A stretch of DNA of 64,000 bases from Podocnemis expansa (lineage: Eukaryota > Chordata > Testudines > Podocnemididae). A model generated the notes under the pieces. The model was not told where the DNA came from, did no database searches, and saw only the letters and a list, made by a program, of their open reading frames with translations. Of the stretch, positions 12,292 through 25,444 are shown piece after piece. The translations under genes and the position numbers were made by a program. Numbering within the stretch: the first letter of the stretch is position 1; every line of letters begins with the position of its first letter. Location: NCBI GenBank assembly GCA_007922195.1, contig ML682007.1, positions 12,162,562 through 12,226,561 on the forward strand, read 5' to 3'.

Positions 12292-15200
12292 GAGATGATT
12301 ATGTATTTCACTTTCCACTCCCACAGGACACTGATATAGTCTCACACTGGACAAAAATACGCATTCTCACGAGTGGCCGCCTAACTTGAATTTGAGCAGG
12401 TAAATAAGCTCTTCATAGTAGAAGAGGTGGTTGCTCATCTAATTGCATATTTACACATACATGCAAAGCTGCACATGCTGTGGCATTATAGAAAACACAG
12501 CTGTCCCTCTTGTTATGCTGCAGCCTCACTGGTTAATGACTCTCCTGTTGAAAAGGAGAGATGAGACAAAGACAGCACAATCATAGAGAAGGCAACATGG
12601 TTTAATTGACACAACTCATGTTTAAACTGAACAGCCCAAGCCAAGAATGGATCTAAGTGAGGAACAGGGAAAATGCCCTCAACAGGTACTTAGCCTAGGT
12701 CCAGGATGCACATCCCTAGAAAGAGTTTTCTCAACAGGAGAGGAAGGGGCCTTACAGAGACACAGATATAGCATTTCAGATTAATCTACTTGCTTTGGAG
12801 CTGTGTCACCCATTTTTTGTGATGTTATTACTGCATCAGAAAACTCTCTGAGACAGACAGATGCCAGTGGGCTCCTGGATCACCAAAGCACTTGGCAATC
12901 TTAAATTAACCTCACAAAATTCTTAGCATCAAATTGGATCCCTATGCTGAAGTAGGTCTCTCACTTTGAATAAGACCTGTTGCATTAAAACTCTGTGTGT
13001 GCGCGCGCACACATGTGAATATAAAAATATGGCAACAGGAGAATGACCTATGTTTTACCACATGAACTTTACAACCTAGAAAATCAAGCACTTACGTGTG
13101 TGTCAGTGACACAGCAGTTTCATTTGCTCTGCTCTCCACAGCATATGGTCTGATGCTGCTATTCCTATCTCTGTCCCCCAGAGAGCTGTTTGAAACAGAG
13201 AAATAGCATGGTACATTTGACTTTATGGGGTATTAAAAGGGCTACAGAGAATGGTAGCCAAAGCACTGAAGTGAATTTATAGACCAATTGCACTTTCTCC
13301 TGAATTGACCTTCAGACAGGTCAGGCCTGGGACATCCACATTAAGATCTTGTTAAGGCCAAACAGAGAGTTGAGGCTTGATAGGATAATGAAGATAGTTC
13401 AGTATTACATAAAACTGCACTCAGGTAAAAATCCCTCAGTAACATTTTCAAATTGATGTGATGAGGTTCTAAAGTTTAGGGCCATAAAATAAGTTTCTGT
13501 AAAAACGGGAAGTTTCTGTTCTTCCTACTTTTAGGACAGGATGATAAATTTCTTCCCTTTTAAGCGTAAAGGTCTAAAGACAAAGTCAGCAGTTTTGAAG
13601 AAGGAGAAAGACATGGCACCCAGTTTGTCTGCCAACAGTACCACGACAAGAATTACAGTGAATTTGGAATCGTCCTCTTCACTACGGCACCTGCCAGGCA
13701 CAGCCTATCCATAGGCCTCATTCACAGGGAATATGGAACCAGTTCTGCTGTGATGACGAACTGAGTTTTGTTTTGTTTTTTAATCTATTTTGGTATAAAT
13801 GCAGCACTCTTCTGGGAGGAAGCCATTCTCAAGGCCTAGTACAAAGCCTGTGAGAGCAGGAGATAAAGTTATCTTAACACCAGGGATTCCTTTAGCCAAC
13901 ACAGAATCTGATCATCTTTCAGACCTTCTGCAAGATCTTCCTCTTTGACAAATCATTCTCCAGGAAGAATTTCCTTTAACCAGTCAAAAAAGAGGGCAGA
14001 AAACTCTATGGAGTCCATTAGCAACATTGCCATGAAGATTAAATGTACTGGGAACCAGTTAGATACTACAGAAAATCATACGTTACATCTCTATAGAAAG
14101 TTCATCATAACAAACTCTAAAGTAGATAGGTAAAGTCAATACTTGTTTTTTCCTGGTAACTTTAATTGTAAAAAAGGAACCTTTAGCCTACATTTTTTGC
14201 TCTGTCATAGCTAGGGCTATCATCCCCTCTGAATGCCACTGGGCTAGCTCACTGGTCCAGGAAGGATTGATCCCATTCCAGAGTCTCCTTCAGATCCAGA
14301 GAACAAATGAGTGGTTAAACAGACTTAGGCAAAATACCAACATTAAAAACTTCCTCCTCTCTGTATGCACTACCATTCTCAGAGCCTTTTCCCTCATCTT
14401 TCCCAGTCAACACGCTGACCTTCATATTGTAGTTCTTGCTTCCTGAGCTACCTGCCCAGAAGTCACTTAATAGGTGTTCCTTCCATCTCCAAACTAACAG
14501 CTGCTACATGAGCCCTCTTTCTGCTGCAGTCCTTTACCTCATTTAAATTCATCCTGGTCTTTATAAGGATCTGGGACTCTTCAGACTATCACATAACCCG
14601 GACATCTCTCCTTAAAGGGGCCAGCCACCTGTTGACACCTGTCTGCCACTGCTGTTCATTGTTCCTGGACTGAATCATACCTCTCCTTTTAAGAGCCCAG
14701 TGAAATTAACAAAACAGACTTTCTACAAGGAGTCAACAAATTATACTCGGCATCTTCAAATGGGGTACTAACTCCTGCCAATAGTAGGGCAAAGCTGAGT
14801 AATGGAAGATGCCTACCCCTTTAATGCATGACCCCAGTTTGGAGGGAGCAGACAGGAAAGCCCAGTGGTTTTGCATAATCAGTCAAAGACTCATTGATCC
14901 CCACTTTCCCTCCCTCCTCCACAACAAAACTCCCCTCCTGAGAGGCAAGGTGTTCTCCCCTGCAGCTCACAAAGGGTGCAGGTCCAGCGCATCACAAGCT
15001 CCCTAAATCCTGCCCCATTCTGCCATGCGCAGTGGGCTAACAATGGTTTCACAGCCCCCTGGCACCCGCATTTGGGCATACTGGATTTGCACTGTCCTCT
15101 CCAGCCCCTCAAACTAGCAGTTACCTAGCTAAGAGTGCCACAAACCTTTGAGCCCAGACAAAGCACTGTGTAATTATTATTTATAAAGCACTTTGTGACG

Positions 15201-18200
15201 TAAAGTTCCACATCAGCCCTAATGACTTCACATGACCAGATCACACTTGTTTCATATGTCAATTTGCAGGCAGGTTTGTCTCAGGTTGTTCTGCAAGGGA
15301 AATTAAAGAGCTGGCCCTGTCAATAACAGCTACAGCTAAAGAGAACAGAACAGGCAAACATACTGAAATCTTGGACATCTGAAAGCCCAAGTCAAAATTT
15401 TCCAGTTGGGGACCTAAAATTAGATGCCTAAACAAAAAACATCTGCAGCTCAGCACTTCAGAAGATTTGGGTTCAGATCCTCACATCTGCTCCCATCACC
15501 TTACGCTGGGTAACAAAGTCAGAGGGATCTGCAATGTCCTGTTGTCTGGTGGAGACAGCCATGAAGCTGACCTTTGAGGGACCGATCACAGGACTTTGGC
15601 ATAGGGGGCCTTCTGAGACAGGTCTGGGGGCTGCAGGACTACCTGGCGGGGGCAAGTAGAGCATATTAAACTACAGAAATTTGGGGCAGAGCTGGGGCCC
15701 ACAGGGCAACCTTATAAGCTTGACTTAATTGTCTGAGTAAAGCTCACAGAACCTGTCTAAATTATATGCAGAATCACAGGAGTGCAAGCATGGCTAAGAG
15801 CTACTCTAGCTTTTCCCTTCTCTGATCCTTAGCAGCATAGCTCACCATCTCACACTAGCCCTCCTTTAGTTATCAGTGCTTACATGGGAAGTCAGGTGCC
15901 TGGCTTAAGACACTGAAGTTGAAATTTCTGACCTGTGTTCCTGTATTACAGAAACAAAGAAAATAGTGTTCTCAGTGATAATCCAACAACTGTGCTATTC
16001 AGAGACCTCCTCTAGCAGGGCTATTAGACTGCCAGCAATCAACCCAGAAATACTGTCTCAGTGGTAAACTGATGATTAAACATTTTTATGAGAGCTAATG
16101 TCACATTAATTGATTTTATTGCAATTTATGATATTTGCATAATGATGTGACTCAGCATAGAGATAGTAACACAGGACGTTATAAAACGCTGAAGTACAGT
16201 AAAAACCCAGAGTGTTTTGAGTTTCCTCAAGAAACCAACCATCCCCCACTCCTTTTGCCCTTTCATTTTTCTTTTTGATATTGTAAGTCTTCTGCATAGC
16301 TCCTGAAGCAAATTAGTAGCACTGTGTTAATGGGATAAATACCAATCCAGTGTATTTGCCTGTGTTACCAAATGTATGTCCAGACTGATCAGCTGACAGC
16401 ACCAAATCTTTCATAACATGATATTAACTTGAGAACTCAAATCTGCCTCGTTAGACTACTTTTCTTCTCCATTCTAGCCTCCTTAGTCAGTTCAGTACTA
16501 TTGATGAGCTAATGAGCACAGAAAATGTGACAGTCTTCCTGCCTAAATCATTGCTTTGTAGAATGGCTCTTGGTGTATTTGTTCTGCATCTTCATGCATC
16601 CTCATTTCTCAACATGCTATTTTGGCATAGTATGTGTCCAACTCACAGGGACTTTGGTGAGCACAGAGAGAAAACATGCAAACAATCTATAAAATTTATT
16701 CAACCCATCTCCCTGCCAATGTAGGATTATTTCCTATTGAACATTGATTAGTGTCTGGAAAGACAAATTATTTCCAGAGGGGATTAGTGATTCTGTGTGC
16801 TTCAAGTTCTAGATATGTAATTTAAGAAATCTTCCAGGGGCTTGATTTTCAGAAAATTCTGGAGTACCACCTTTTAAAGTTTGAAATCGAAGAATTTATG
16901 TCTTCCAAAATCACTGATAGTTTTACAGAAATCCTGGCCCAAATTCACCTTTCAACATCAACACACACACACCAGCTGTCTATTTGGAGAGTTTGTTAGA
17001 GAGATCTAAGGAGATAGAATCCAGCTGTGATACGTATTTTGATCAGGTCTCTAATTATCACTGGTCAAGGCAGCCACTTTCCAGAGATACTTCCTGTTTA
17101 TTTACTTGTCGGGGCAGCATAGTAAGGAAGTGAGTCCCACCCTTCTTGCTGCTATCTCCACCTCCATTTGTACAGAACTATTATGGTGTTTGTTCACTGC
17201 TTCTTCCAGGGATTGCAAGAGTGGTGTGAGCACCATTCTGGCCAGTACAGATGCTTTTAGCCAGTCCTCTCTGATATTGAAAGACATACGGTCACATCAG
17301 GCACTGTGTGTATTCTGGTATTGAAAGCATTAGGCAAAAATATAATTAAAAAGCAACTTAAGAACAATCAAAGGACATTCTGTTATCAATTAAATTATTT
17401 ATACTGAATACACTGGAACACCTTATACAAGAAGTCTGTGCAGTGGGCAAAAAACTGGGGTATCTATATGAATGAGAGGCTGTACAAACAGCAAAAATAA
17501 GTTTATTAACATTTTTATAGCAATCTCTCCAGGACTGACCACACAGTGGCAGTGACAGATAACTACATTAAAATCAACACTTAGTGAACAAAATTAGGCC
17601 TGCATCCTGCAAAGAGATTGCTATAAATAGCTGCTCTGCCCATAGCTACCTTGTAGCATAGGGCCTTCTACTTTGGTAAAATTAGATCTCTCCATTAAAA
17701 ATGTAATTTCAGATATTACAAGTCACTGGCTTTCTCTCAGCCCATGTCAGTAGGACAGCATTGAGGAGAAGTGCATTTTTGTTTCCACAGGTTTCAACTA
17801 GCATGATGTCCCATAATAAAGTAATGCTTGTTAACATACCCGTGGGAACCATTATCCTAATTTTCCATAGGATACAGTATCTATTAATTAGTGCTTATTA
17901 CCCAAGAGAAAGTTTTTCTAGTATTTCATGCCCTATCACACATATAAAGACATGATGAACCAGATCCTTAGCAAGCTTAAAGGGACATAACACTTTGGGG
18001 AATGCTGGCACTGCTGCGGGGAGCTGCAATTCCCAGGAAGAATAAAAAGTTTCAAGGTAGTGTGCTAAAAATAACAATGTGGATTGTGCTGCATTGCCAG
18101 CAACTTGGGCCCAGCTGACCACATCCAAGCCCCCCTGCCTCAGAGCTCAGATGTCTAGCCTGAGCTGCCACCAGTTATTTTTAGCACGAGATCTTCAGTC

Positions 18201-19919
18201 TGTCTACCCATGCTTAGAATCTGACCTCTCCGTGCAGTATTGACAGTACGTACAGATTGTTTCACAGCAATTTCCATCTTCATATCTGTGTTTATGGGCA
18301 CAAATATGGCAAAATACACAAAGAAATGGGAATTACTCAAATCTAATCCTAAGAGTCATTCATTGATTCCAATATATCAGCTTTAAATGGCTAAATCAGA
18401 CAATTATTTGTGTATCTCTTCTACTATCTTGCTTGGAGAGTTGAAATATAATTTTCTTCAGAGATAAACAAAAAGTGTTTTTACTATGCTTTCCTGCTCT
18501 TCTGTCTCTGCATCTAGAATCACCTCCCTAAAGAGAACGGTGGTAGGAAATCATTGCAATATTATCAGTAATTATGTCAACTTTCCCACCAGTGAAACAC
18601 AATCAGCTTAGGAGTAAATGACTGTCTGAAAGCTTAAAGAAAGTCTTCCCAACAGCTTTGGTTAAGAAGCAAGTGTTATTATAACCACCTGAATCTATGG
18701 AGGAAATTTGAGGTGGTTGAATGGGTCCTAAACTGGAGTTCAGTTAGGATGCTAAAATTAATATAATTTCTCTTGTGAAAAGTTCTGCAAGATGTTTAGG
18801 AATTTGACTTTAATGGAAACATGATTTCACAGCAAAGCTTTGTTTTACCTAAAATACGACACCTCCGAAAGGAGAAAGGCTATTTCGATGGGAGGATGCC
18901 ATGATGACACTACAGCACATAATATGTTGATGGGAGATACTCAAGCTATACAATGAAATTTGTGCATCTCCTGTTGATTACTGGTGGCAATGTAACTGAG
19001 CCTCAGAGGATGTTTTCTACTGACTCACCAATGCCAGTTCTTGCAGGTCCATAAGGTTTTCCTATCCAAATCAAATCCCCTTTAGATTATCCTGGGAAAG
19101 TCCAATTTGGTAGTGAGCCAAGGGATTCAACACATATTGTGTTTGGTTATAGCACTGAAAAGGTGCTTTGGGGGACCTTGTCAATGTTAATAAGTAAAAA
19201 CTAAATTGGCTTATTTATTTCATTCAGAATAATTCAGTGACTTTTAAATTCTTTCTTTTTAAAGAAAGAGATTTCAAGGAACCCATGTTAGATAACATAA
19301 ACTAAGTGTGTGTATGTATTCTGTGCACTCAGCAACTGAACCTGTAGGACTTGATTCTCTCAGTTGTAATCACAAAAATGAAGGAAACTGTTGAAGTCAA
19401 TGGAGATACAGTGGTGGAAAACTAGCATGAGAGAAAAATCAGTTTTAATCTGTACATAGTTTAAAATGCCATCTAGTGGTCATTGTAAATTTAGTATTCT
19501 AAATACCTTTAGAACTACAGTAGGCAGAATCCTGAACAGGGATTTATAGATGGCTGTGAAGGGAAAGTAAATCAAATAAAATAAAATGAAATATGGGTGG
19601 ATTTTTATTAGAACTCAAAAGTGTCTTTCAAAATGGTAATTGCTGTGTGCGTTTATTTACCATAGAATTTTAGCAAGTCATTGAGGTAAGTACCTTGAAA
19701 CTATAATTTTACTTTGTGTTAAGTCATTGATTTCACACAAAAGCACCTGTAGTACAGTTAACTAGTTCACTATCCGTTACTAGTTTATAGCTTTATATGG
19801 GCCAACTATCATTTTTCTACATAAGTTCATCATCTTAGCAAAAGTACTTGATTTTAACCTATAACCCATACTAGTCAGTACTGACATTGTATTGTTCAGG
19901 AGAAGATTCCAGCGTGTGC
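12292..19919. other. 7.6 kb without recognised genes
   Basis: AT-rich, mostly unique-looking sequence. Small simple repeats occur at 12991-13015 (alternating TG/CG/CA) and about 16962-16973 (CA). A short 'aaaattttcc...ggacctaaa' fragment near 15395-15430 resembles the dispersed repeat described at 37620. Open frames do not exceed about 75 codons and none shows a domain. It could be intron or intergenic sequence. Confidence 0.5.
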
Positions 19920-20085
19920 TTAATAAACTAAACTTCACAACACCTTCGTGATGTAAGTAGGTTTTTACAAATGAAAAGTGGAGACAAAAAGGTGAAATGA
20001 TTTGCCAGAGGCCCGACACAAAACTAGGGTCACCTGGCAAAGCTGAGCTTGGAATAGAAGCCAGAAACATAAACTACCATCCCTA
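19920..20085 (-). mobile_element. CORE/MIR-type SINE, antisense, degraded
   Basis: The plus strand shows the antisense SINE order: a gene-spacer-like 'gatgtaagtaggtttttaca', 'gacaaaaaggtgaaatgatt', 'tgccagaggcccgacacaaa', then 'gaatagaagccagaa'. Diverged; the pol III head is not intact. Confidence 0.5.
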
Positions 20086-20104
20086 GCTCTGACAATACAG
20101 CTAT

Positions 20105-20185
20105 GTCTACATCATCTATATCTCTATCTATATCTATCTCTCTATCTCTGTCTATATATCTGTATCTATAGATAGAGATAAAGAT
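20105..20185. repeat. TATC/TCTA microsatellite
   Basis: Imperfect tandem TATC/TCTATA units. The sequence just before it (GCTATGTCTACATC, about 20100-20114) resembles the terminus of the TTCGAA MITE, so the repeat may have grown at the end of a truncated MITE. Confidence 0.75.
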
Positions 20186-20321
20186 ATATGAGATCAACTA
20201 CTGAGAGTTCCTTCCTTCATTCCCCTCTAAATGAGGAAAAGAGCCACAAATCAGAGCCTGTTTTTCAAAAAGTAGCTGAGGAATGATATGTTTCAACAGC
20301 ATTCATATATCTTCAGGAAGA

Positions 20322-20470
20322 AGGGACCATGAGAGCATCTAGTTTGAACTCTTATGTAACACAGGCCGTAGAATTTCCTCCAGTTACTCTTATATATAGC
20401 CCGATTACCCGTGGACATACTCTAGCCACACACTGTATTCCTATGGTAAACTCCAAGGCGGTGTTTAAAA
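20322..20470 (-). mobile_element. CR1 3'-end fragment, antisense
   Basis: On the plus strand 'ggaagaagggaccatgagag' then 'catctagtttgaactc' and 'gtaacacaggccgtagaatt' match the antisense 3' end of a sauropsid CR1 subfamily. Short and non-coding. Confidence 0.55.
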
Positions 20471-22984
20471 ACATATTTAAGAACCTGCATGCCTATGCTG
20501 GGGAGTAAAGTGGTGTATGGTGCCGCTTATTCCCTTGCATGGGCTACCTACATCACAGCAGGGCAAGCAGCCTCTGCAGCAGTGCAAACACAAGGGAGTG
20601 GGTGTCCAAGGGCAGGGAATGGTGGACCCAAAGCTCCATCGCCGGTGGCTAGCAGAAGGTGAAGCAACCTCTTCCTGGAGCAGACCAGCAGCAGTTTACA
20701 CAGACCCTGGAGTAAGGGCTGAAACAGGAAACAAACTGTAACTGTACATCACAATTCATCCCTTGGTCTGTTCCTGTGGTGGCGAGGCTACATACCAAGC
20801 AAAGGGTCGAGTGTGAATTAACTCTCAATCTAAAACTCATGGAGCAAGGGAGTGCAGTCTTTTCACTCTTACTGTCATAGTTCTGCTAGTTTTACATAAG
20901 ATCATGCATCTGACCCAACTTGGCTACTGGGGACAAATGCCTTCAGCTACCTACGGAAGCCCAAAATCAGGAAGGCATAAATAATGTGAAATACTCTCAT
21001 AAGTGTATCTTATGCAGGTACCAAAATCTTCAGACATTTCAGGACGTTTTCCTAGTATCTCATGTCTAAAAGTCTGTGTCCATGTCTGTGTCCAGGGCAG
21101 GATTATGGCAGGGGCTTTAGGGGCTTATGCCCTGGGCCCCAGCCAAAAGTCATGCAAGTAAGAAATGCCATACTAGTGCAGAAGCAGGTACCTATTGCCT
21201 TCTGGCTGCTGGTTATCCCAGCCTGCTACAGATCAGTGGATAACCAGTTTGGCACAGGGCAAACAGGCCAGCACTCTCTTACCAGTACTGGTTTCAATGC
21301 TTTCAGCTTGGAGAAGTTTTGAAGGTTGTTAATCTGCTGGATATCCCTAATTAAAAGAAGGATGAATTTTTCTATGCCTGTGGTGGAAGACCATCTATAT
21401 GCAAAGGCAATATTTTATCCCCTGTTGATTGATCAATGGAGAAGACTAATAAGCTTGGATATAGGACATTTCCCAGGCCAGAAATCTCACTCGCATGCTG
21501 TTTCTCTTGTATGAAGATTTCTCAAGCATCCCCTGCAAAATTCAGAGAAAATGTCACATGAACTGTAACAGGAGGCTGAACTAGGATGCAGAAGCTAGAT
21601 AAGAACAGAGCTGCCATCTCCCATGACCCTGACAGAGTGCCGTATTTCATGAGCACCAGGAGGCCAAGTGATACTGTCACCAAAGGGCTTTTTCACTTCA
21701 AGGACAGCCATTGGGACTTGTGATGCAAACTTGCAGGGCAGTGTCATAACGCTAGGATTGTACGACAGTACAGTGGTACTCAGGTATGAAACTGTCTGCT
21801 GTCTGTAGGACTCTGCGTGGGAACATGCACCTTCCAAACTCCTGCATAGACAAATAGCATACTCAAGGTAATCAGTCCCCAGTCTTCATTGATATTCCAC
21901 ATGCAGTCAGCTATATAAATGTTGTTACACACAGAGCTAGCGCAACAACAAATGTCCTAGGCCCAAATCTTGTAATTATAGAACTAGCATCAACACACAA
22001 ACGCTACGGTTGTGATGAAACATGTGTAGGATGTACACCCATATGCATGCATAGTCTGGCATTGAAATATCAAAACACTAATGCTCTTTGGTTTGTAGTC
22101 TTGAGACTCCACTCATAGGTTCTGCGTGAACAATATGTGTGTCATATTTAACCTGTTTGCAGTAGTAAGCTGCAGAGTGCACTCATAAAGAAAGTCAAAC
22201 CAGTGTTCATGATATATGGCGCTTTATCCAAAGGGTGACTTTTCTAATTATAAGGCCCAAATAAAATGTCCTTTACCTTAAAAGTAACCCATTAACAAAG
22301 TAGGTCTGAAAGGAAAACGGAGATACCAACACTGTTATGGGGACAAAGTTACTTGGGTTTGGCAAGCTTTACTGGCCACTTCAAGACTCTCAAATATTTA
22401 CAGAGCTACTATTTTAAGATTAACTTAACTCCTGTGTTTGTAACGATGATTGTTTGACAACTATGGTCATCATGTTAGGGAACACCACAGACACAGACAG
22501 GTCCAGATTAATTCGCCCGGAGCCCCCGGGTTGCGTCCCAACACGGCACCCCGCCACCCCATCCCCATCATGGGAGGGTTGAGCCAAGCTCCTTACAGAG
22601 CTCCATGAGGGTGGCTTCTCTCATGAGGAGATTTTGTACCCATCCCAGGTCTGCATGACCCGGTAATTGCACCACTTGGTGCTAGTTTTCCTGCATCAGA
22701 TGTGCTCGTCTACATATGGGGAACCTGCATCTATAGCAGGTTGCACCAGCTGTCTCTATTCAACCATGGCAGCATCCAAGCAGCATGAACTCCTTGCCAA
22801 GCCCTGGCACTCTTCCAAGGGTCACAAACCACTGTTGAAATGCTTCCACCACCTTCCATCCTCTCTGTCTGCAACCTGTTGCAACAACACTGCAGCCAAA
22901 AGCAGGAACTTTCAGCTATGGTAGATTCATGCATAGCAAAGAGAAGATGCTGAGCCAGGAGCCATTTGGGCTAGTGTGTCGGAG
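20471..22984. other. No recognised gene; possible hAT terminus
   Basis: GC-richer patches occur at 20520-20720, 21090-21150 and 22500-22660. The sequence at 21092 onward (CAGGGCAGGATTATGG) resembles an hAT terminus, but no matching right end was found. Nothing else is assignable. Confidence 0.4.
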
Positions 22985-22992
22985 AGCTAAGG

Positions 22993-23149
22993 CAGGCCTT
23001 GACAAATAATACATTTCCAGTTACCATGGCGACCAGTTTTAGCAGCCTGTCACCTAGTTCCACTGCAGAAATGTAATGGAGGCATGCCCTTTTGTGACCA
23101 AAAGTAAAATTGCTGTCACCTAGCTGTGAGCTAATTTTGTCCACCCCTG
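22993..23149. mobile_element. Short hAT-like MITE, copy 1
   Basis: A 157-bp element starting CAGGCCTTGACAAATAATAC and ending TTTTGTCCACCCCTG. It matches 31232-31388 along its whole length. The 8-bp flanks AGCTAAGG (22985-22992) and GGCTAAGA (23150-23157) agree at 6 of 8 positions. Non-coding. Confidence 0.7.
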
Positions 23150-23157
23150 GGCTAAGA

Positions 23158-24259
23158 ACACTTCTATACAGAGGCGTGGGAAAGACAGACAAGTGGTCAC
23201 ACCACAAAACAATCCTTGGATCATCTCATCTTAGTGAGGGGCTAAAAACACTGGGATCCATCTCCAGAAATCTTAGGGCTGAACCCGGGCTACTACAGCA
23301 GTGCCAGCATGCTCACAGCCACATTGGCCTGAGTGCAAATGTTTGCAGGCAGTCCTGACTTACCCAGATGCCCAGCCACAAAAAACTCTGCAGGGAAGGT
23401 TCGTATAGCCTCTAGCTCCAGGTGGGCTGAGAAAACTGTAGCTTAATAATCAAGTGGGAAGCCTTAATGAACTTATGAATTCTGTCAAGCTACAATGGGC
23501 AGAAGGCAGGTGAGATGAGTCAAGAGTACATGACAAGGGAATTTATCATGGTTCTGCCATCATTATGTGACTATTATTTCCATTACAGAGTATACTAGAC
23601 AAAACAGACAGACATCTTGCTTTAGCACATGACAACAGCTGAATTTTGTCCCATCACCATACAAGTTTCCAGTTTATATATTACTCAAAACTTCAGAATC
23701 TCTGTTAATAATTGAAAAGTCAGTGCTGTGTTCTTCCTCTGTGTATGTATCTTTAATTCATTTGAACATTTTTGTTTAGCAGTTTGTGGAAAGTGGGAAT
23801 AAAAACAAATCAGTATCTTTCAGTGAGAGGGGCTAAACGTGTTGTGCCTACTGCAAACATTCTCAACAACCAAGCTGCTGTACGCGAAAACAAAAACAGA
23901 AATCTATGATGAGTGCAGTCTTGCAATTCTTAATGCTGCGTAATGGCTTCTTGATTGCACAGGCCAGAATTGACTACATTAGTCCATGTAAAGTGCACAA
24001 ACACTGAATGTTGAATATCTGAGATCTCTAGGTGACTCCTAGAATAACAAAACAAAAAGTGAACAACTATCAGGTTCACACGACACATAATAGGAGAAAT
24101 CAGTGCTTATCCTTCACAGTTCTTTTCTGGACTGAATTGTTTTTATTATGGAAACTGATTTTTAAGATTACACATTGCAGTCTGAAGGACATCATCTGTA
24201 TCACTCCCAACAAAAGCTAATTCAAAAATGTTCATACACAGCAACATTTAAAGGATTTT
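23158..24259. other. No recognised feature
   Basis: Unique-looking sequence of average composition. Confidence 0.5.
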
Positions 24260-24490
24260 AATAATGATACTGTGTACTTTGTGCAGTGCCTTTCATATGA
24301 GGCTCTGAAAGTTCTCTACAAATAGTAGATCTCAATAATCCCAAGTTATCTTTCAGACCCATTTTACAGAGGAGTAAACTGAGGCAGAAACTGAGCTCAA
24401 GCAACTCAACTAAAGCCACAGAACATGACAGTGTCGAAGCCAGGGTTAGAACTCATAACTCACTTGTAGGACCCAGGCTTCCAGACTTCT
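24260..24490 (-). mobile_element. CORE/MIR-type SINE, antisense
   Basis: The plus strand contains 'ccattttacagaggagtaaa' followed by 'ctgaggcagaaactgagctc', 'agtgtcgaagccagggttag' and 'cccaggcttccagacttctg', which is the standard antisense order of this SINE class. Confidence 0.7.
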
Positions 24491-24948
24491 GCTTAAAACA
24501 ACAATAGATCTTTTATATATCACCTTTCATAGTATTACTGGAGTGCTACATGTTTATATAGTTTCTTTCATGATTAGCTGTCCAGGAAGCTAACCAATTG
24601 ACAGAAATCATTGGATGCTGCCTCTAACAATCAGGCCTCATGGTTGCAGCATAGGTCGTAACGAAGCATAGGTTGGGCCTGGGACCAGAGTGGTGCTGGA
24701 AACAAGATCCAAGGACAGGCCAGAGTCAAAACCAACATCAGAGTCCATAGACAAACCAGAATCAGAATCATATGCAGAGTCCAGCACTTGAAGCCAGGTA
24801 GTCAGGGTTCAAAGGCTGTGTTCACACACACATGGTTATTTCGAAACAAGTTGTGTCGAAACAACTTGTTTCGAAATAACGCCTTATTTCGAAATAACAT
24901 ATTCGAATTAACAAAATGTTATTTTGAAATAAGAAAAAAAGCGGGAAA

Positions 24949-24985
24949 CGAAATAGCAGGTTCACACTGTGAACCTGCTATTTCG
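24949..24985. repeat. Perfect palindrome inside the MITE
   Basis: 18-bp arms (24949-24966 and 24968-24985) pair without mismatch around a single central C. The arms start CGAAATAGCAGG and reach TTCACA at the centre. Confidence 0.95.
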
Positions 24986-24996
24986 CTTCCTCAGGG

Positions 24997-25180
24997 GGCT
25001 GCAGGCACTGGCAGGCTGCAGCGCTGCCCAGCACTGCTCCCCACCGGTGCCTGCAAAGGGGGGCTGCAGGCACCAGCGGGGTTCAGCGCTGCACAGCGCT
25101 GCTCCCCGCCGGTGCCTGCAGAGCCAGGCTGTGGGCACCGGCGGGCTTCAGCGCAGCCCAGCGCTGCTCCCCGCCGGCTT
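24997..25180. repeat. GC-rich minisatellite, about 65 bp unit
   Basis: Three tandem units start at about 24997, 25062 and 25128, each beginning GGCTG(C/T)(A/G)GGCAC and containing AGCGCTGC and GCTCCCC(A/G)CCGG. The third unit is truncated. Many CpG are intact. Confidence 0.85.
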
Positions 25181-25444
25181 AAAAAAGCTGAGTGTTCCCT
25201 GGCCAGGGTGCTGAGGGGGCAGCCCTTGACCTGTTGTTTCGGAACCTCTTGTTCCGAAACAACAAGTTCACACGAGTTGTTTCATCCCCAAATGGGGTTT
25301 AACTTGTTTCAAAACAACACCCTTGTTTCAAAATAACAGGTTCCCGTTGTTTCGAAACAACGGTGCGTCGTGTGAACATGGTTTTTTTTGTTTTGAAACA
25401 ACGAGGTTGTTTTGAAACAAAAGTGCTGTGTGAACACAGCCAAA

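Larger units (their letters stand above)
24814..25441. mobile_element. 628-bp MITE with TTTCGAAA palindromes and GC-rich core
   Basis: Perfect 15-bp inverted termini GGCTGTGTTCACACA, flanked by AAA on both sides (24811-24813 and 25442-25444). Each flank inside the termini has several TTGTTTCGAAACAA or TTATTTCGAAATAA palindromes, many with the central CpG intact, which suggests a young insertion. The middle holds a perfect 37-bp palindrome and a GC-rich minisatellite. A 182-codon open frame crosses the element, but its sequence is repeat translation. No transposase. Confidence 0.8.

Noticed and set aside
24788..25336. 182-codon open frame, the longest in the window
   Set aside because: It starts outside and runs through the palindromic MITE and its minisatellite; the translation is repeated RNNLFRNN- and GAAGTGRLQ-like text. 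It is a product of the repeat.
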